Part shown: piece by piece, positions 1 to 7,300 of the stretch
Layout of the letters: each line of letters begins with the position of its first letter
How positions within the stretch are numbered: the stretch's first letter is position 1
Source of the DNA: Phycisphaerae bacterium
GTDB lineage: Bacteria > Planctomycetota > Phycisphaerae > Phycisphaerales > SM1A02
Assembly (NCBI GenBank): GCA_030432455.1
Contig: JAUIHC010000057.1
Span: 1-11,723, forward strand
DNA length: 11,723 nucleotides
Direction: 5' to 3'
The notes under the pieces: generated by a model
What the model was told of the DNA's origin: nothing
Database searches by the model: none
The model's input: only the letters and a program-made list of their open reading frames with translations
Translations under genes and position numbers: made by a program

Positions 1-1481
1 TCCGACCCCGTCCGGCCCGCCGTCATCCCGGCGTCCCGGCCGCCCTCCCATTCCTGCTCGCACTCCTCGTCGCCGGCCCGGCCCTCGGATCGGGGGCCCA
101 GGCCGCGCCCGCCCCTCCCGCCGCCGTCGATCCGGACCGGCTGGTGGTGAACCGCTCCCTCGGCTGCACCCTCGTCCTCCCCGAGGACGGACAGGCGGTG
201 GTGGCCGGTGGAGACGACGTCCAGCTCATCCGACTCGTGCAGAAGGACGCGAATCCCCCCGCCTGGGAGATCCTCGTCAGGCCGATGCGGATGCCCGACG
301 ACGGTGGCGCGTTCGGGCGGTCTTCCTCGCCCTCACCGGCCGAGATGATGGCGTTCTATCTGGAGGGTGCCCGTGAGGCCAACGATCTGCTGACCGTGAA
401 CGCCTCCACCGACGAGACCGTCGTCGCGGACCTGCCGGCGGCCACCGCGTCCGCATCGTTCCGACACGAATCCGGCCGGACCGCCCGATTCGACTGGACA
501 TTCATCAAGACCGGGCCCAACCGCTTCGTGTTCGTGCAGTGCCTCGGCGACCGCGATCGCTGGCCGGAGAGGACGTTCGCCGAGACCCTCGGATCGCTTC
601 AGGTGCTCACCGAGCCGGAGCTCGCCATCGAGAGCATGACGGTGGTCGAACGCGGGAGTGCGATCGTCGGCCGGTTCGACGAGGCCGCTCTTCGCGGGGT
701 TCTCGAACGATTCAAGGACACAGTGTTCTACCGGCTGCACGCCTTCGATCAGGACGGCAAGGAGATCGAATTCGGCTACGCGGGGATCTCCGCCATCGAG
801 ACCGACGAAGGCGGCGTGGGGCGATCCGATCCCACGCCCCGCGCGTCCGGCGGCGATCTCGGACTCATGGTCCGCGTTCAGCTGAGAATCCTCCCGCAAT
901 CCGACCGCGGCCCGTACCGGGATGTGGACCATCGAGCCTGGATCTCGTGGGACCGCAACGCCGAGCGATGGATGATCCAGGAGACCGATCGCCTCCGCGG
1001 CTCCGACGCGTCGCGGACCAACTCGATCCTCGGGATCCGTCCCCGCCCGACCGCCGAGGAGCCGCGACGGTGGCTGCAGATCATCAGTCAGGGCCGGGAG
1101 ACCTTCGAGCGGTACGACCTGAAGGTGGACGTTCCGCAGGAGCTCGACCTCTATCTCTCGGAGGCGGAACGGCTGATGCTGCCGACGCTGCTGGCGGTCA
1201 CCGATGCCGACGGCGGCGAGTTCTCCACCTGGGCGTGGAACGACGATCGCGAGTCGATCACCCGCCGACTGGAGAGCTGGTCCCCGGCTGCCGGCGGCGG
1301 CATGCTCGAGAGCCGGACCTCCGCCGACGCCCGGGCCGCGACCCATGTGCTCGGGCCCGACGACATCGTCGTCCGCCGGGACGTGCCCATCGACGGACGA
1401 TCCAACAGCATGCGGTGGTCGCGGATCGATGCCGGCGACCTCCGCACCCTCTACGAACGGAAGAGCATCCCCTTCGAGTGA
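1..1481 (+). CDS. Secreted protein of unknown function, 5' end outside window
   Basis: The reading frame is open from position 3 to the TGA at 1479-1481, and the true start lies upstream of the window. The first in-frame codons give an arginine-rich stretch (RPRPARRHPG) and then a hydrophobic core (LPFLLALLVAG) followed by GSGAQA-AP. This looks like a Sec signal peptide cleaved near AQA, so the product is probably exported. The GTG at 144 lies after this signal and is not the start. The mature part (about 455 residues) begins VNRSLGCTLVLP and has alternating strand-like segments. Its C-terminal half is rich in Trp and Arg (RAWISWDRN, FSTWAWNDD, MRWSRID). I see no transmembrane segment after the signal, no lipobox and no catalytic motif I recognise. 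It precedes the glycosyltransferase by 101 bp and may or may not share a transcript. I do not recognise the family. The gene itself is well supported by its length, codon bias and signal peptide. Confidence 0.8.
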   Translation, partial: RPRPARRHPGVPAALPFLLALLVAGPALGSGAQAAPAPPAAVDPDRLVVNRSLGCTLVLPEDGQAVVAGGDDVQLIRLVQKDANPPAWEILVRPMRMPDDGGAFGRSSSPSPAEMMAFYLEGAREANDLLTVNASTDETVVADLPAATASASFRHESGRTARFDWTFIKTGPNRFVFVQCLGDRDRWPERTFAETLGSLQVLTEPELAIESMTVVERGSAIVGRFDEAALRGVLERFKDTVFYRLHAFDQDGKEIEFGYAGISAIETDEGGVGRSDPTPRASGGDLGLMVRVQLRILPQSDRGPYRDVDHRAWISWDRNAERWMIQETDRLRGSDASRTNSILGIRPRPTAEEPRRWLQIISQGRETFERYDLKVDVPQELDLYLSEAERLMLPTLLAVTDADGGEFSTWAWNDDRESITRRLESWSPAAGGGMLESRTSADARAATHVLGPDDIVVRRDVPIDGRSNSMRWSRIDAGDLRTLYERKSIPFE

Positions 1482-1537
1482 GGTGCGAAGGCATCAGCCC
1501 GGCGAGGCCCTCGCCGCCCGCCCCTCCGACGGCCACG

Positions 1538-1585
1538 ACCCCACGACCCCGTGCCCCCATGACCCCATGACCCCGTGACCCCATG
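1538..1585 (+). repeat. 8-bp tandem repeat, six units of ACCCCRTG, ending in a start codon
   Basis: Six consecutive 8-bp units start at 1538, 1546, 1554, 1562, 1570 and 1578: ACCCCACG, ACCCCGTG, CCCCCATG, ACCCCATG, ACCCCGTG and ACCCCATG. The array fills half of the gap after the upstream gene. The ATG of the last unit (1583-1585) is the start codon of the following glycosyltransferase. An 8-bp period shifts the frame with each unit. The earlier in-frame ATG at 1559 is closed by TGA at 1568-1570, so only the last ATG opens the gene. No Shine-Dalgarno sequence can fit in this C-rich leader. Confidence 0.85.
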
Positions 1586-2359
1586 ATCACTCCGCCCCAC
1601 CACACCTCGCCCCGCGTCCTGCTCGCGATCCCGGTCTACAACGAGGCCCGGTACGTCGACCGCGTCCTCACCGAGGTCCGTCGCCGCATCGCGGACGTGC
1701 TCGTGATCGACGACGGCTCGACCGACGACACCCCGCGACGGCTCGCCGCCCACCCGGTCGAGGTCATCCGCCACGCCACCAACCGTGGCTACGGCCGCAG
1801 CATGCAGGACATGATGCGATGGGCCCGCTTCGACGGGTTCGACTGGCTCGTCACCATGGACTGCGACGAGCAGCACGAGCCCGCGGCGATTCCGAGGTTC
1901 CTGGAAGCGATCAGGCGCGACGACCTCGACGTCGTCTCGGGGAGCCGATACCTCGACCCCGACGGACGCGTGGACGCCCCGCCGCCTGACCGCCGCCGCA
2001 TCAACGCGATGCTGACCGAGGAGATCAACGCCCGCCTCGGCCTCACGCTCACCGATGCCTTCTGCGGGTTCAAGGCGTACCGCGTCGCCCCGCTCGCCGA
2101 CCTCGACCTCGACGTGGACGGCTACGACTTCCCGATGCAGTTCTGGGTGCAGGCCGCCGCCGCGGGCCTTCGCATCGGCGAGATTCCGGTCCGGCTGATC
2201 TACAACGATCCGAGTCGCTCCTTCGGCGGGCCGCTCGACGACGCCGACAACCGCCTCGCCGTGTATCGCCGCACCTTCGAACGGGAGCTCGTTCGCTGCG
2301 CCGACCGACTGTCCGCGGAGGCCACCGCCGGCCTGCAGGCCTGCGGTGGCGAGGCGTGA
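1583..2359 (+). CDS. Family 2 glycosyltransferase (dolichyl/polyprenyl-phosphate mannose synthase-like)
   Basis: This 258-residue protein has the GT-A signature of GT2 enzymes. IPVYNE (16-21) opens the nucleotide-binding fold, DDGSTD (43-48) is the second nucleotide-sugar loop, and DCDEQHEP (93-100) carries the metal-binding DXD. SGSRY (119-123) and TDAFCGFKAYR (157-167) match the acceptor region of dolichyl-phosphate mannose/glucose synthase-like members. It has no signal peptide and no C-terminal membrane helices, so it is the catalytic domain alone, probably at the inner face of the membrane. The likely reaction is sugar transfer from a nucleotide sugar to a lipid or glycan carrier; donor and acceptor cannot be read from the sequence. 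The start is ATG 1583, because an in-frame stop at 1568-1570 closes anything upstream. The stop overlaps the next gene's GTG by 4 bp (GTGA), so the two are likely co-translated. Confidence 0.9.
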   Translation: MITPPHHTSPRVLLAIPVYNEARYVDRVLTEVRRRIADVLVIDDGSTDDTPRRLAAHPVEVIRHATNRGYGRSMQDMMRWARFDGFDWLVTMDCDEQHEPAAIPRFLEAIRRDDLDVVSGSRYLDPDGRVDAPPPDRRRINAMLTEEINARLGLTLTDAFCGFKAYRVAPLADLDLDVDGYDFPMQFWVQAAAAGLRIGEIPVRLIYNDPSRSFGGPLDDADNRLAVYRRTFERELVRCADRLSAEATAGLQACGGEA

Positions 2360-3840
2360 CCACCGAGGCCCCGCGGCATCCCGAGATCACGATCGAGCCG
2401 CCGCCCGGAGCGTGCCCGCCCCCGCGGCGGCCCGGGTCGCAGACCGCCGAGGTGGCGGCGTGGCGGTCGGAGACCTTGACCGAACTCGGTCTCGACCCTG
2501 CGATCACCGTGATCGCCACCGGACATCAGGCCGCGATCTGGCACCCCGGGATCCTGGCGAAGGACCTCGTGATCCAGGCGATCCGCGATCGCCGGATCGA
2601 GGACGGCCACGCGGCCACCGCGATCCACTTCATCGCCGACCATGATGCCAACGATGCCGGACTCGTCCGACTCCCCGCGATCGCCGAGGACGGCGTCGGG
2701 CTGCAGACCCTCGCGTGGCGTCTGAGGCCTCCGGCCGACGGACGATCGACCCGCGATCGTGCCGCCGGGCCGGTCGCCCCGCCCCCCGCGGTGCGGTCGC
2801 CGCTCTCCACGCTCGGCGAGCGGATCGAGACCATCCGTGTCGCCGTCGATCGGCGGGCCGACGAGGCGTCGCTCGCCATGCAGCTCGGGCTCGCCGCCGC
2901 GGACCTCGCCCGACCGATCACGGGCGAGATTCCCCGACGATCGATGTCGAGTCTGCTTCAGTCCCCGATCGGTCACGCACTGCTTGCTCGCATGATCGAC
3001 GATCCCGCCGCGTGCATCGACGCCCACGATGCGGCGGTCGAGGCGGACCGGGATCGCCGGGCCCGGAACGGACGCCGCCCCCGGGGCGTGGCCCGACTCC
3101 TCGGCCGAGGCGGCTCCGGCGAGCTGCCGCTCTGGCGCGACACCGCCGACGGTCGCCGAGCCGTCGCCGTCGGCGAACCGATGGATGCGGAGTCGCTCCG
3201 CCCGCGGGCCCTGCTGGCGACCGCCCTGGCCCGGCTCGGCGGCTGCGATCTCTTCGTGCACGGGATCGGCGGCGGCATCTACGACCGCGTCATGGAGGAC
3301 TGGCTGCAGCGGTGGCTCGGCCCCGAGACGGCGTCGTCACTCGCCCCGACGATCGTCGCGACCGCCACCCTGCGGCTTCCGCTGCCGAGCTCGCCGATCG
3401 GCGATCCGATCACGCCGGAAGCGTTCCATCGGATGCAGCACGACCCGGATCTGGCGTCCGGCGGCTCGCCGACGCTGTCGTCGCATCTGGCCCGGATCGA
3501 CGCCGCCCCGAGGCGAAGTGCCGAACGCCGGGCCGCGTATCTCGAGCTGCGGCGGGCGATCGACGCGGCGAACGCCCGGGCCGCCACGGTCCTCGCCGAC
3601 GCCGAACGTCGTCTCGGCGATCAGCGCCGGATGGCCCGAAGCAACGACATCGCGCTCGACCGCACCTGGGCGTTCCCCCTGCACGACCCGGACGCCCTCC
3701 ACACGCTGCGTTCGGACATCACCCTCGCCCTCGCCACCACCTCAACCACCTCGACCACCTCGACCACTCCTCCCCCCACCACTACCACCCGGTCGGCCGA
3801 TACATCCGCACATCCCCGAGTCCGCGGACCGGCTCGGTGA
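2356..3840 (+). CDS. BshC-like protein (putative cysteine-ligase fold) of planctomycete type
   Basis: The product has 494 residues. The N-terminal part has ATGHQAAIWHPG (54-65) and HFIADHDAND (91-100). These resemble the VTGQQ...GP and ATEDHD blocks of BshC, the cysteine-adding enzyme of bacillithiol synthesis. The LRPRALLAT segment (281-289), followed by CDLFVHGIGGGIYD (297-310), resembles the LRP...GGP.E.AY block of that family. A helical region rich in Arg/Ala (about 380-425) fits the BshC coiled coil. Near the C-terminus, RTWAFPLHDPDALHTL resembles an element I recall from planctomycete homologues. Residues 460-477 are a Thr/Ser/Pro tail coded by a 9-bp repeat, and the last 20 residues overlap the convergent exoribonuclease gene. 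The start is GTG 2356, inside the glycosyltransferase stop. No BshA or BshB is visible, and GHQ replaces GQQ, so a true bacillithiol role is uncertain. The gene call is firm; the function is tentative. Confidence 0.6.
   Translation: MTTEAPRHPEITIEPPPGACPPPRRPGSQTAEVAAWRSETLTELGLDPAITVIATGHQAAIWHPGILAKDLVIQAIRDRRIEDGHAATAIHFIADHDANDAGLVRLPAIAEDGVGLQTLAWRLRPPADGRSTRDRAAGPVAPPPAVRSPLSTLGERIETIRVAVDRRADEASLAMQLGLAAADLARPITGEIPRRSMSSLLQSPIGHALLARMIDDPAACIDAHDAAVEADRDRRARNGRRPRGVARLLGRGGSGELPLWRDTADGRRAVAVGEPMDAESLRPRALLATALARLGGCDLFVHGIGGGIYDRVMEDWLQRWLGPETASSLAPTIVATATLRLPLPSSPIGDPITPEAFHRMQHDPDLASGGSPTLSSHLARIDAAPRRSAERRAAYLELRRAIDAANARAATVLADAERRLGDQRRMARSNDIALDRTWAFPLHDPDALHTLRSDITLALATTSTTSTTSTTPPPTTTTRSADTSAHPRVRGPAR
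3736..3771 (+). repeat. 9-bp tandem repeat coding for a Thr/Ser tail
   Basis: Four 9-bp units start at 3736, 3745, 3754 and 3763: ACCACCTCA, ACCACCTCG, ACCACCTCG and a diverged ACCACTCCT. A C-rich CCA/CTA stretch follows to about 3790. In the BshC-like frame the units encode repeated Thr-Thr-Ser. The array sits at the extreme 3' end of that gene, immediately before the stop codon of the convergent exoribonuclease gene at 3782-3784. The period is a multiple of three, so changes in copy number would leave the reading frame intact. Confidence 0.8.
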
Positions 3841-4780
3841 AGCCGTGCTCGGCGCCGTCCCTCGCGACCGCGTCGAGCGCCATGCGGGTCGCGGCATCGA
3901 GGTCGTCGAGCCGGCTCACGAACACCGCCTCGGGCGAGGCGGGCGCCTTGATCGCACCGTGCTCGGGACGGTTGTGATGACTCGCGATGATGTGCTGGAG
4001 CGCGAGCTTCACATCGGGCGGCAACGGCGGTCCACCGGCCTGCCGCGCCTTCGCCGCGTACGTCTCCAGCATGATGACCCCGTCGACGAGGTGCCCGAGC
4101 AGATTCCCGCGCCGGGTGTACTCGAAGCGGGCCGGGTCGAGTTCGAGCACCTTCCCGGTGTCGTGCAGCATCAGGCCGAGCAGCACGAGATCGCGATCGA
4201 GTTCGGGATGCAGCGGAAGGATCGCATTCGCGGAGGTCACCAGCGAGAGCGTGTGCTCCAGCAGTCCGCCGAGATACGCGTGATGCAGCGAGATCGCCGC
4301 CGGGGCCCGCATGAACCGCTCGACGAAGGAGTCGTCTGCGAAGTACGCCTCCGCGACCGCCCGGGCCGCGGGATGCTCCAGCGTCGCCATGATCGTCCTC
4401 AGCTCCTCCAGCATCTCCGCGGGCGGGCGAGCGCTCGCGGGCAGCAGGAGTCGCAGGTCGTCGTCATCGATCTCCGCGGGCTCGATCGACTCGATGCGGA
4501 CCTGGATCTGGTCGTTGAAGTTCTCGCAGCTGCCGGAGACGTGGGCGAAGGCGCAGGTTCCGATCGATTCGAGCAGCGCCGGCTCGATCGTCCACTTGCG
4601 CCCGTTCACCCGCCCCGACGCGTCGCGGAGCACGCACTTCAGGAAGGGATTGCCGTTCCGACTCGCGGACACCTGCGGATTGAGCAGACCGTAGACCCCG
4701 TCGATCCGGGTCCCCGGCGTCATGTCGGCCACATCGAGGTGCCAACGGCGAGCGTCCACGGCGGTTTCGGTGTCAGGCAT
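3782..4780 (-). CDS. yhaM: YhaM-type 3'-5' exoribonuclease (OB-fold plus HD domain)
   Basis: This is a 332-residue cytoplasmic protein. Residues about 20-100 form an OB-fold for nucleic acid binding (GTRIDGVYGLL, NPFLKCVLRD, then the QIQVRIESIEP strand). Residues 160-310 form an HD domain. Its metal-site residues are HH (166-167), H176 in GLLEH, the HD pair H206-D207 in MLHDTGK, H230 in NLLGH, HH (268-269) in ASHH, and DDLD (292-295). The order of the blocks LHDxGK, GNLLGH, LQHIIxSHH and the C-terminal VRMYRP follows B. subtilis YhaM, a metal-dependent 3'-5' exonuclease acting on RNA and DNA. The start chosen is ATG 4780, whose codons overlap the nnrD stop by 8 bp. The open frame further upstream is only nnrD read in another frame. 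It is the last gene of the lysS cluster. Its 3' end overlaps the convergent BshC-like gene by 59 bp, leaving no room for separate terminators. Confidence 0.87.
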   Translation of the reverse strand: MPDTETAVDARRWHLDVADMTPGTRIDGVYGLLNPQVSASRNGNPFLKCVLRDASGRVNGRKWTIEPALLESIGTCAFAHVSGSCENFNDQIQVRIESIEPAEIDDDDLRLLLPASARPPAEMLEELRTIMATLEHPAARAVAEAYFADDSFVERFMRAPAAISLHHAYLGGLLEHTLSLVTSANAILPLHPELDRDLVLLGLMLHDTGKVLELDPARFEYTRRGNLLGHLVDGVIMLETYAAKARQAGGPPLPPDVKLALQHIIASHHNRPEHGAIKAPASPEAVFVSRLDDLDAATRMALDAVARDGAEHGFTEPVRGLGDVRMYRPTGW

Positions 4781-5714
4781 CCTCGGACTGTAGCAGGCGT
4801 CGCCCCGCGGGCACGGCGTCGGCGAGCTCCTGCGCCAGCATGCCCGCGTCACCGTGATGCTCGGACCACATCCGACCGGCGGCCGCGTGCAGCGCGACGC
4901 CGAGCCGTGCGACCTCGAAGGCGTCGAGCGTGCCGTCCAGCGCCCGAGCGCCGGGCCGCGGATGGAACTGCGCGAGCAGACCGCCGATGACGCCCGCCAG
5001 CACATCGCCACTCCCCGCGGTCGCGAGCGCCGGATTCGGCCGATCGCATCGCCACCACCGCTCGCCGTCCGCGACGACCGTACGGGCGCCCTTCAACACC
5101 ACGACCACCGGTCCGCCGCCGGCATCGAGACGCCGGGCCAGCGCCGCCGCCGCCGCCGGACGCCCCTCGTCGTGCAGCGGATCCTGCTCCACACCGAGCG
5201 CCCGGGCGAGCCGACTCCACTCCCCCGGATGCGGCGTCAGGATGATCGGCCCCCGGACCTGATCGCGGCCCATCGCGGCCATCGCGTTGAGGGCGTCGGC
5301 GTCGATGACCCGAGGCCGGTCCTCCAACTCGACGATCGCGGCGACCAGTCGGTCGACGCCGCACGGTCGGCCGAGTCCCGGCCCCGCGACGATCGCGTGC
5401 GATTCCCGACTCTCCCGGCGCACGGCCTCGATCGCGCCGTCCCCGACGGCGTCGCCGATCGCCAGCGGGATGACCGTCGCCTCCGGAGTGATCGTCGCGG
5501 CCGCCACCGCCAACGACTCGGGCGTCGCCAGAGCCGCGAGCCCGCATCCACTGCGAAGCGCCGCCCGCGCCGCCAAGGCCGGTCCGCCGGGCATGACCCT
5601 CGGCGTGATCGCCCCACCGATCACCAGCGTGGTCCCGAAGGTGCCCTTGTGCCCCTCGGCATGACGCGGCGGGAGCATCGGCGGGTCGATCAACTCGCGT
5701 CCAGAGTCGCTCAC
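4773..5714 (-). CDS. nnrD: NAD(P)H-hydrate dehydratase (ADP/ATP-dependent), stand-alone NnrD
   Basis: This 313-residue ribokinase-like enzyme dehydrates the S form of damaged NAD(P)H hydrate, using a nucleotide, to regenerate NAD(P)H in the cytoplasm. Visible motifs are HKGTFG (22-27, the conserved KGxxG), GPGLG (111-115), DADALN (138-143), LTPHPGE (159-165), VLKG (206-209) and the anion hole/catalytic TAGSGDVLAG (232-241, D237 as base). GVALHAAAG (272-280) and the C-terminal GMLAQELADAVP are also typical. The N-terminal NnrE epimerase half found in many bacteria is absent, so epimerisation needs another gene or occurs spontaneously. The start is GTG 5714, overlapping the TGA of the upstream gene as GTGA. 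The much longer open frame to 6290 only reads the upstream gene out of frame. Its 3' end overlaps the exoribonuclease gene by 8 bp. Confidence 0.92.
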   Translation of the reverse strand: MSDSGRELIDPPMLPPRHAEGHKGTFGTTLVIGGAITPRVMPGGPALAARAALRSGCGLAALATPESLAVAAATITPEATVIPLAIGDAVGDGAIEAVRRESRESHAIVAGPGLGRPCGVDRLVAAIVELEDRPRVIDADALNAMAAMGRDQVRGPIILTPHPGEWSRLARALGVEQDPLHDEGRPAAAAALARRLDAGGGPVVVVLKGARTVVADGERWWRCDRPNPALATAGSGDVLAGVIGGLLAQFHPRPGARALDGTLDAFEVARLGVALHAAAGRMWSEHHGDAGMLAQELADAVPAGRRLLQSEDA

Positions 5715-7300
5715 GGGGCGGCCCCCATATCGGTCGGCTCGGTGGGCTCGGTCGGCTCGGACAGCACCTCGATCGCCAGCGATCCGAAGACCGCGAGCAT
5801 CGCCCGGCCGGACGACTCGATGTCGCGGGGCGAGCCGTCCGAGACGGCGACCGCGACATGGCCGGGATGAAATCCCCGACCGCGGGGAAGCGTGGCGTCG
5901 AGATCGATCCACCGATCGTCGATCACCGCCTGCGTCCACATGTGCCAGAGGAAGGCGCCGCCCGGCGCCCCGTCGTGCCGGGTCCAGACCAGTCCGCTGA
6001 CCGTCCGGCTGGGAATCCCGACCACCCGCAACGCCGCCGCGAGCAGCACCGCGTGCTCCGTGCAGTCGCCGGCCCGGGAACGCACCGTCTCCCCCGCGCC
6101 CGCGAACGCCGTCGCCATGCCCTTGCGATGGATGTGCCGATGCACCGCCGCCCGGATCGCCTCGGCCCGATCGCCGTTGGGGCGTCGCGGCCGGTCGGCC
6201 CGTCGAGCGAAGCGCACCACATCGGGATCGTCGGCGTCGAGGACCGCGGTGGCGGCCAGATGGCGGGTCCGATCGTCCTCGTCGATCCACGAGACCGACG
6301 AGCCGCGTCCCGGCTCGACCACGAGCACGATCGAGTCGTCTCCGGCGATCGACGGCTCGAGCCGCTGGGCGCCGATCGATGGCGGCGCGGACGCCTCGCT
6401 CGGCCAGCGAAGCCGGTACCGGGCCCGCCCTCCGCGATCGAGCGGCCGAGCCGCCTCCTCGAAGGTCGGACGGACCAGCCCCGCGTCGAGGAGTTCGATC
6501 TTTCCGAGGGCCGCCGCCTCCGCGGCCGCGCGATCGGCGACGACGATCTCGAGATCGCCGAGCCCGGCGCCCATCGGAGCGCGGCTGAGAAGCGTCCGGC
6601 CTTCCTCGTCCACGACCTCGGTGGTCACCGTGCCGTCCGGCTCCCGCACCTGCCAGCGTTCGCCCTCGACGACCGCCCCGCCGACCACGATCGACTCACG
6701 ACCATCGGGGCGGTAGACGACCTCGACCGGCTCGACGCCTCGCGACGGATCGACGACTCGAAGCGTCACCGGAGCCGCCGCGGTCGCGGTGCGTCTGGCG
6801 ATCTCGAACGCCGGTCCGGGCAGGTGCCAGTCGCCGTCGGGACGCGAAAGCCGCTGCTCGATGCGACGGCGGCCCTGGGTGCGGATCTCACGCACCTCGG
6901 CGCCGTCGAAGATCCATTCGGTGGCGTTGGGCTCCTCGCCGAGCGACTGCTCGAGTCGCATCCGCCTCGGCCGGCCCTCGGCATCCATCTCGATCTCGGT
7001 CCGGATCGTCGCGGCGGTGATCACCCCCTGCCGCTCGAAGCGAAGCGAGAGTTCGGTCCGCGAGCGTTCGATGCCCTCGTCGAGCGACTCGACCCGCTCC
7101 ACCATCCGACCGCACGGCGCGCCACCCAGCGTGCAGCGGTACCAGCGGGTCTCGACCTCGGCGGCCCGGATCTCCGACCCGCTCGGGACCCCCGGCGTCG
7201 CGAACGCGGGTCCGGCATCCGCGGGTCCGGCGACCAGCACACCCGCGGCCGCGCACACCGCGACCGTCGCACGGCTCGGTCGCCGGCGGCGGAAGATCAC
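5711..7300 (-). CDS. Exported transglutaminase-like (papain-fold) protein
   Basis: This is a 529-residue protein with an Arg-rich N-terminus (FRRRRPSR), a hydrophobic stretch (ATVAVCAAAGVLVAG) and a probable cleavage site after ADA at residue 29, so it is probably secreted to the periplasm. Residues about 45-370 are beta-rich and unrecognised, with YRC and APCGRMVE near the start. Residues 395-475 form a transglutaminase core: Cys413 in GDCTEHA, His453 in HMWTQA and Asp468 in WIDLDATLP make the Cys-His-Asp triad. Family members cleave or cross-link peptides or isopeptides; the substrate here is unknown. The C-terminus carries an EPTEPTEPTD tail from a 9-bp repeat. The start is GTG 7300, sharing 4 bp with the lysS stop. 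The gene shares 4 bp with nnrD downstream, so an exported protein is translationally embedded among housekeeping cytoplasmic genes. Confidence 0.85.
   Translation of the reverse strand: MIFRRRRPSRATVAVCAAAGVLVAGPADAGPAFATPGVPSGSEIRAAEVETRWYRCTLGGAPCGRMVERVESLDEGIERSRTELSLRFERQGVITAATIRTEIEMDAEGRPRRMRLEQSLGEEPNATEWIFDGAEVREIRTQGRRRIEQRLSRPDGDWHLPGPAFEIARRTATAAAPVTLRVVDPSRGVEPVEVVYRPDGRESIVVGGAVVEGERWQVREPDGTVTTEVVDEEGRTLLSRAPMGAGLGDLEIVVADRAAAEAAALGKIELLDAGLVRPTFEEAARPLDRGGRARYRLRWPSEASAPPSIGAQRLEPSIAGDDSIVLVVEPGRGSSVSWIDEDDRTRHLAATAVLDADDPDVVRFARRADRPRRPNGDRAEAIRAAVHRHIHRKGMATAFAGAGETVRSRAGDCTEHAVLLAAALRVVGIPSRTVSGLVWTRHDGAPGGAFLWHMWTQAVIDDRWIDLDATLPRGRGFHPGHVAVAVSDGSPRDIESSGRAMLAVFGSLAIEVLSEPTEPTEPTDMGAAP
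5733..5759 (-). repeat. 9-bp tandem repeat coding for the EPT tail
   Basis: Three 9-bp units on the plus strand start at 5733, 5742 and 5751: GTCGGCTCG, GTGGGCTCG and GTCGGCTCG. Read on the minus strand they encode repeated Glu-Pro-Thr at the C-terminus of the transglutaminase-like protein, just before its stop and the nnrD start. It is the second in-frame 9-bp array at a gene end in this window, after the one in the BshC-like gene. Confidence 0.75.

Noticed and set aside
144..146. GTG at 144 as the start of the first gene
   Set aside because: The same frame is open to the window edge and encodes a clear signal peptide just upstream, so the start lies outside the window.
3782..3840. Bidirectional terminator between the convergent genes
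   Set aside because: The genes overlap, and I see no GC-rich hairpin followed by a T-run on either strand.
3029..4990. Plus-strand open frame of over 600 codons
   Set aside because: It reads the BshC-like gene out of frame and then the exoribonuclease and nnrD genes antisense. The product is low-complexity Arg/Pro/Ser sequence.
4781..5011. N-terminal extension of the exoribonuclease
   Set aside because: It lies within nnrD in another frame, has no similarity to the family, and the ATG at 4780 directly precedes the OB-fold.
5715..6290. N-terminal extension of nnrD (possible fused NnrE epimerase domain)
   Set aside because: The extension is the transglutaminase-like gene in another frame and has none of the NnrE motifs; the GTG at 5714 gives a standard-length NnrD.
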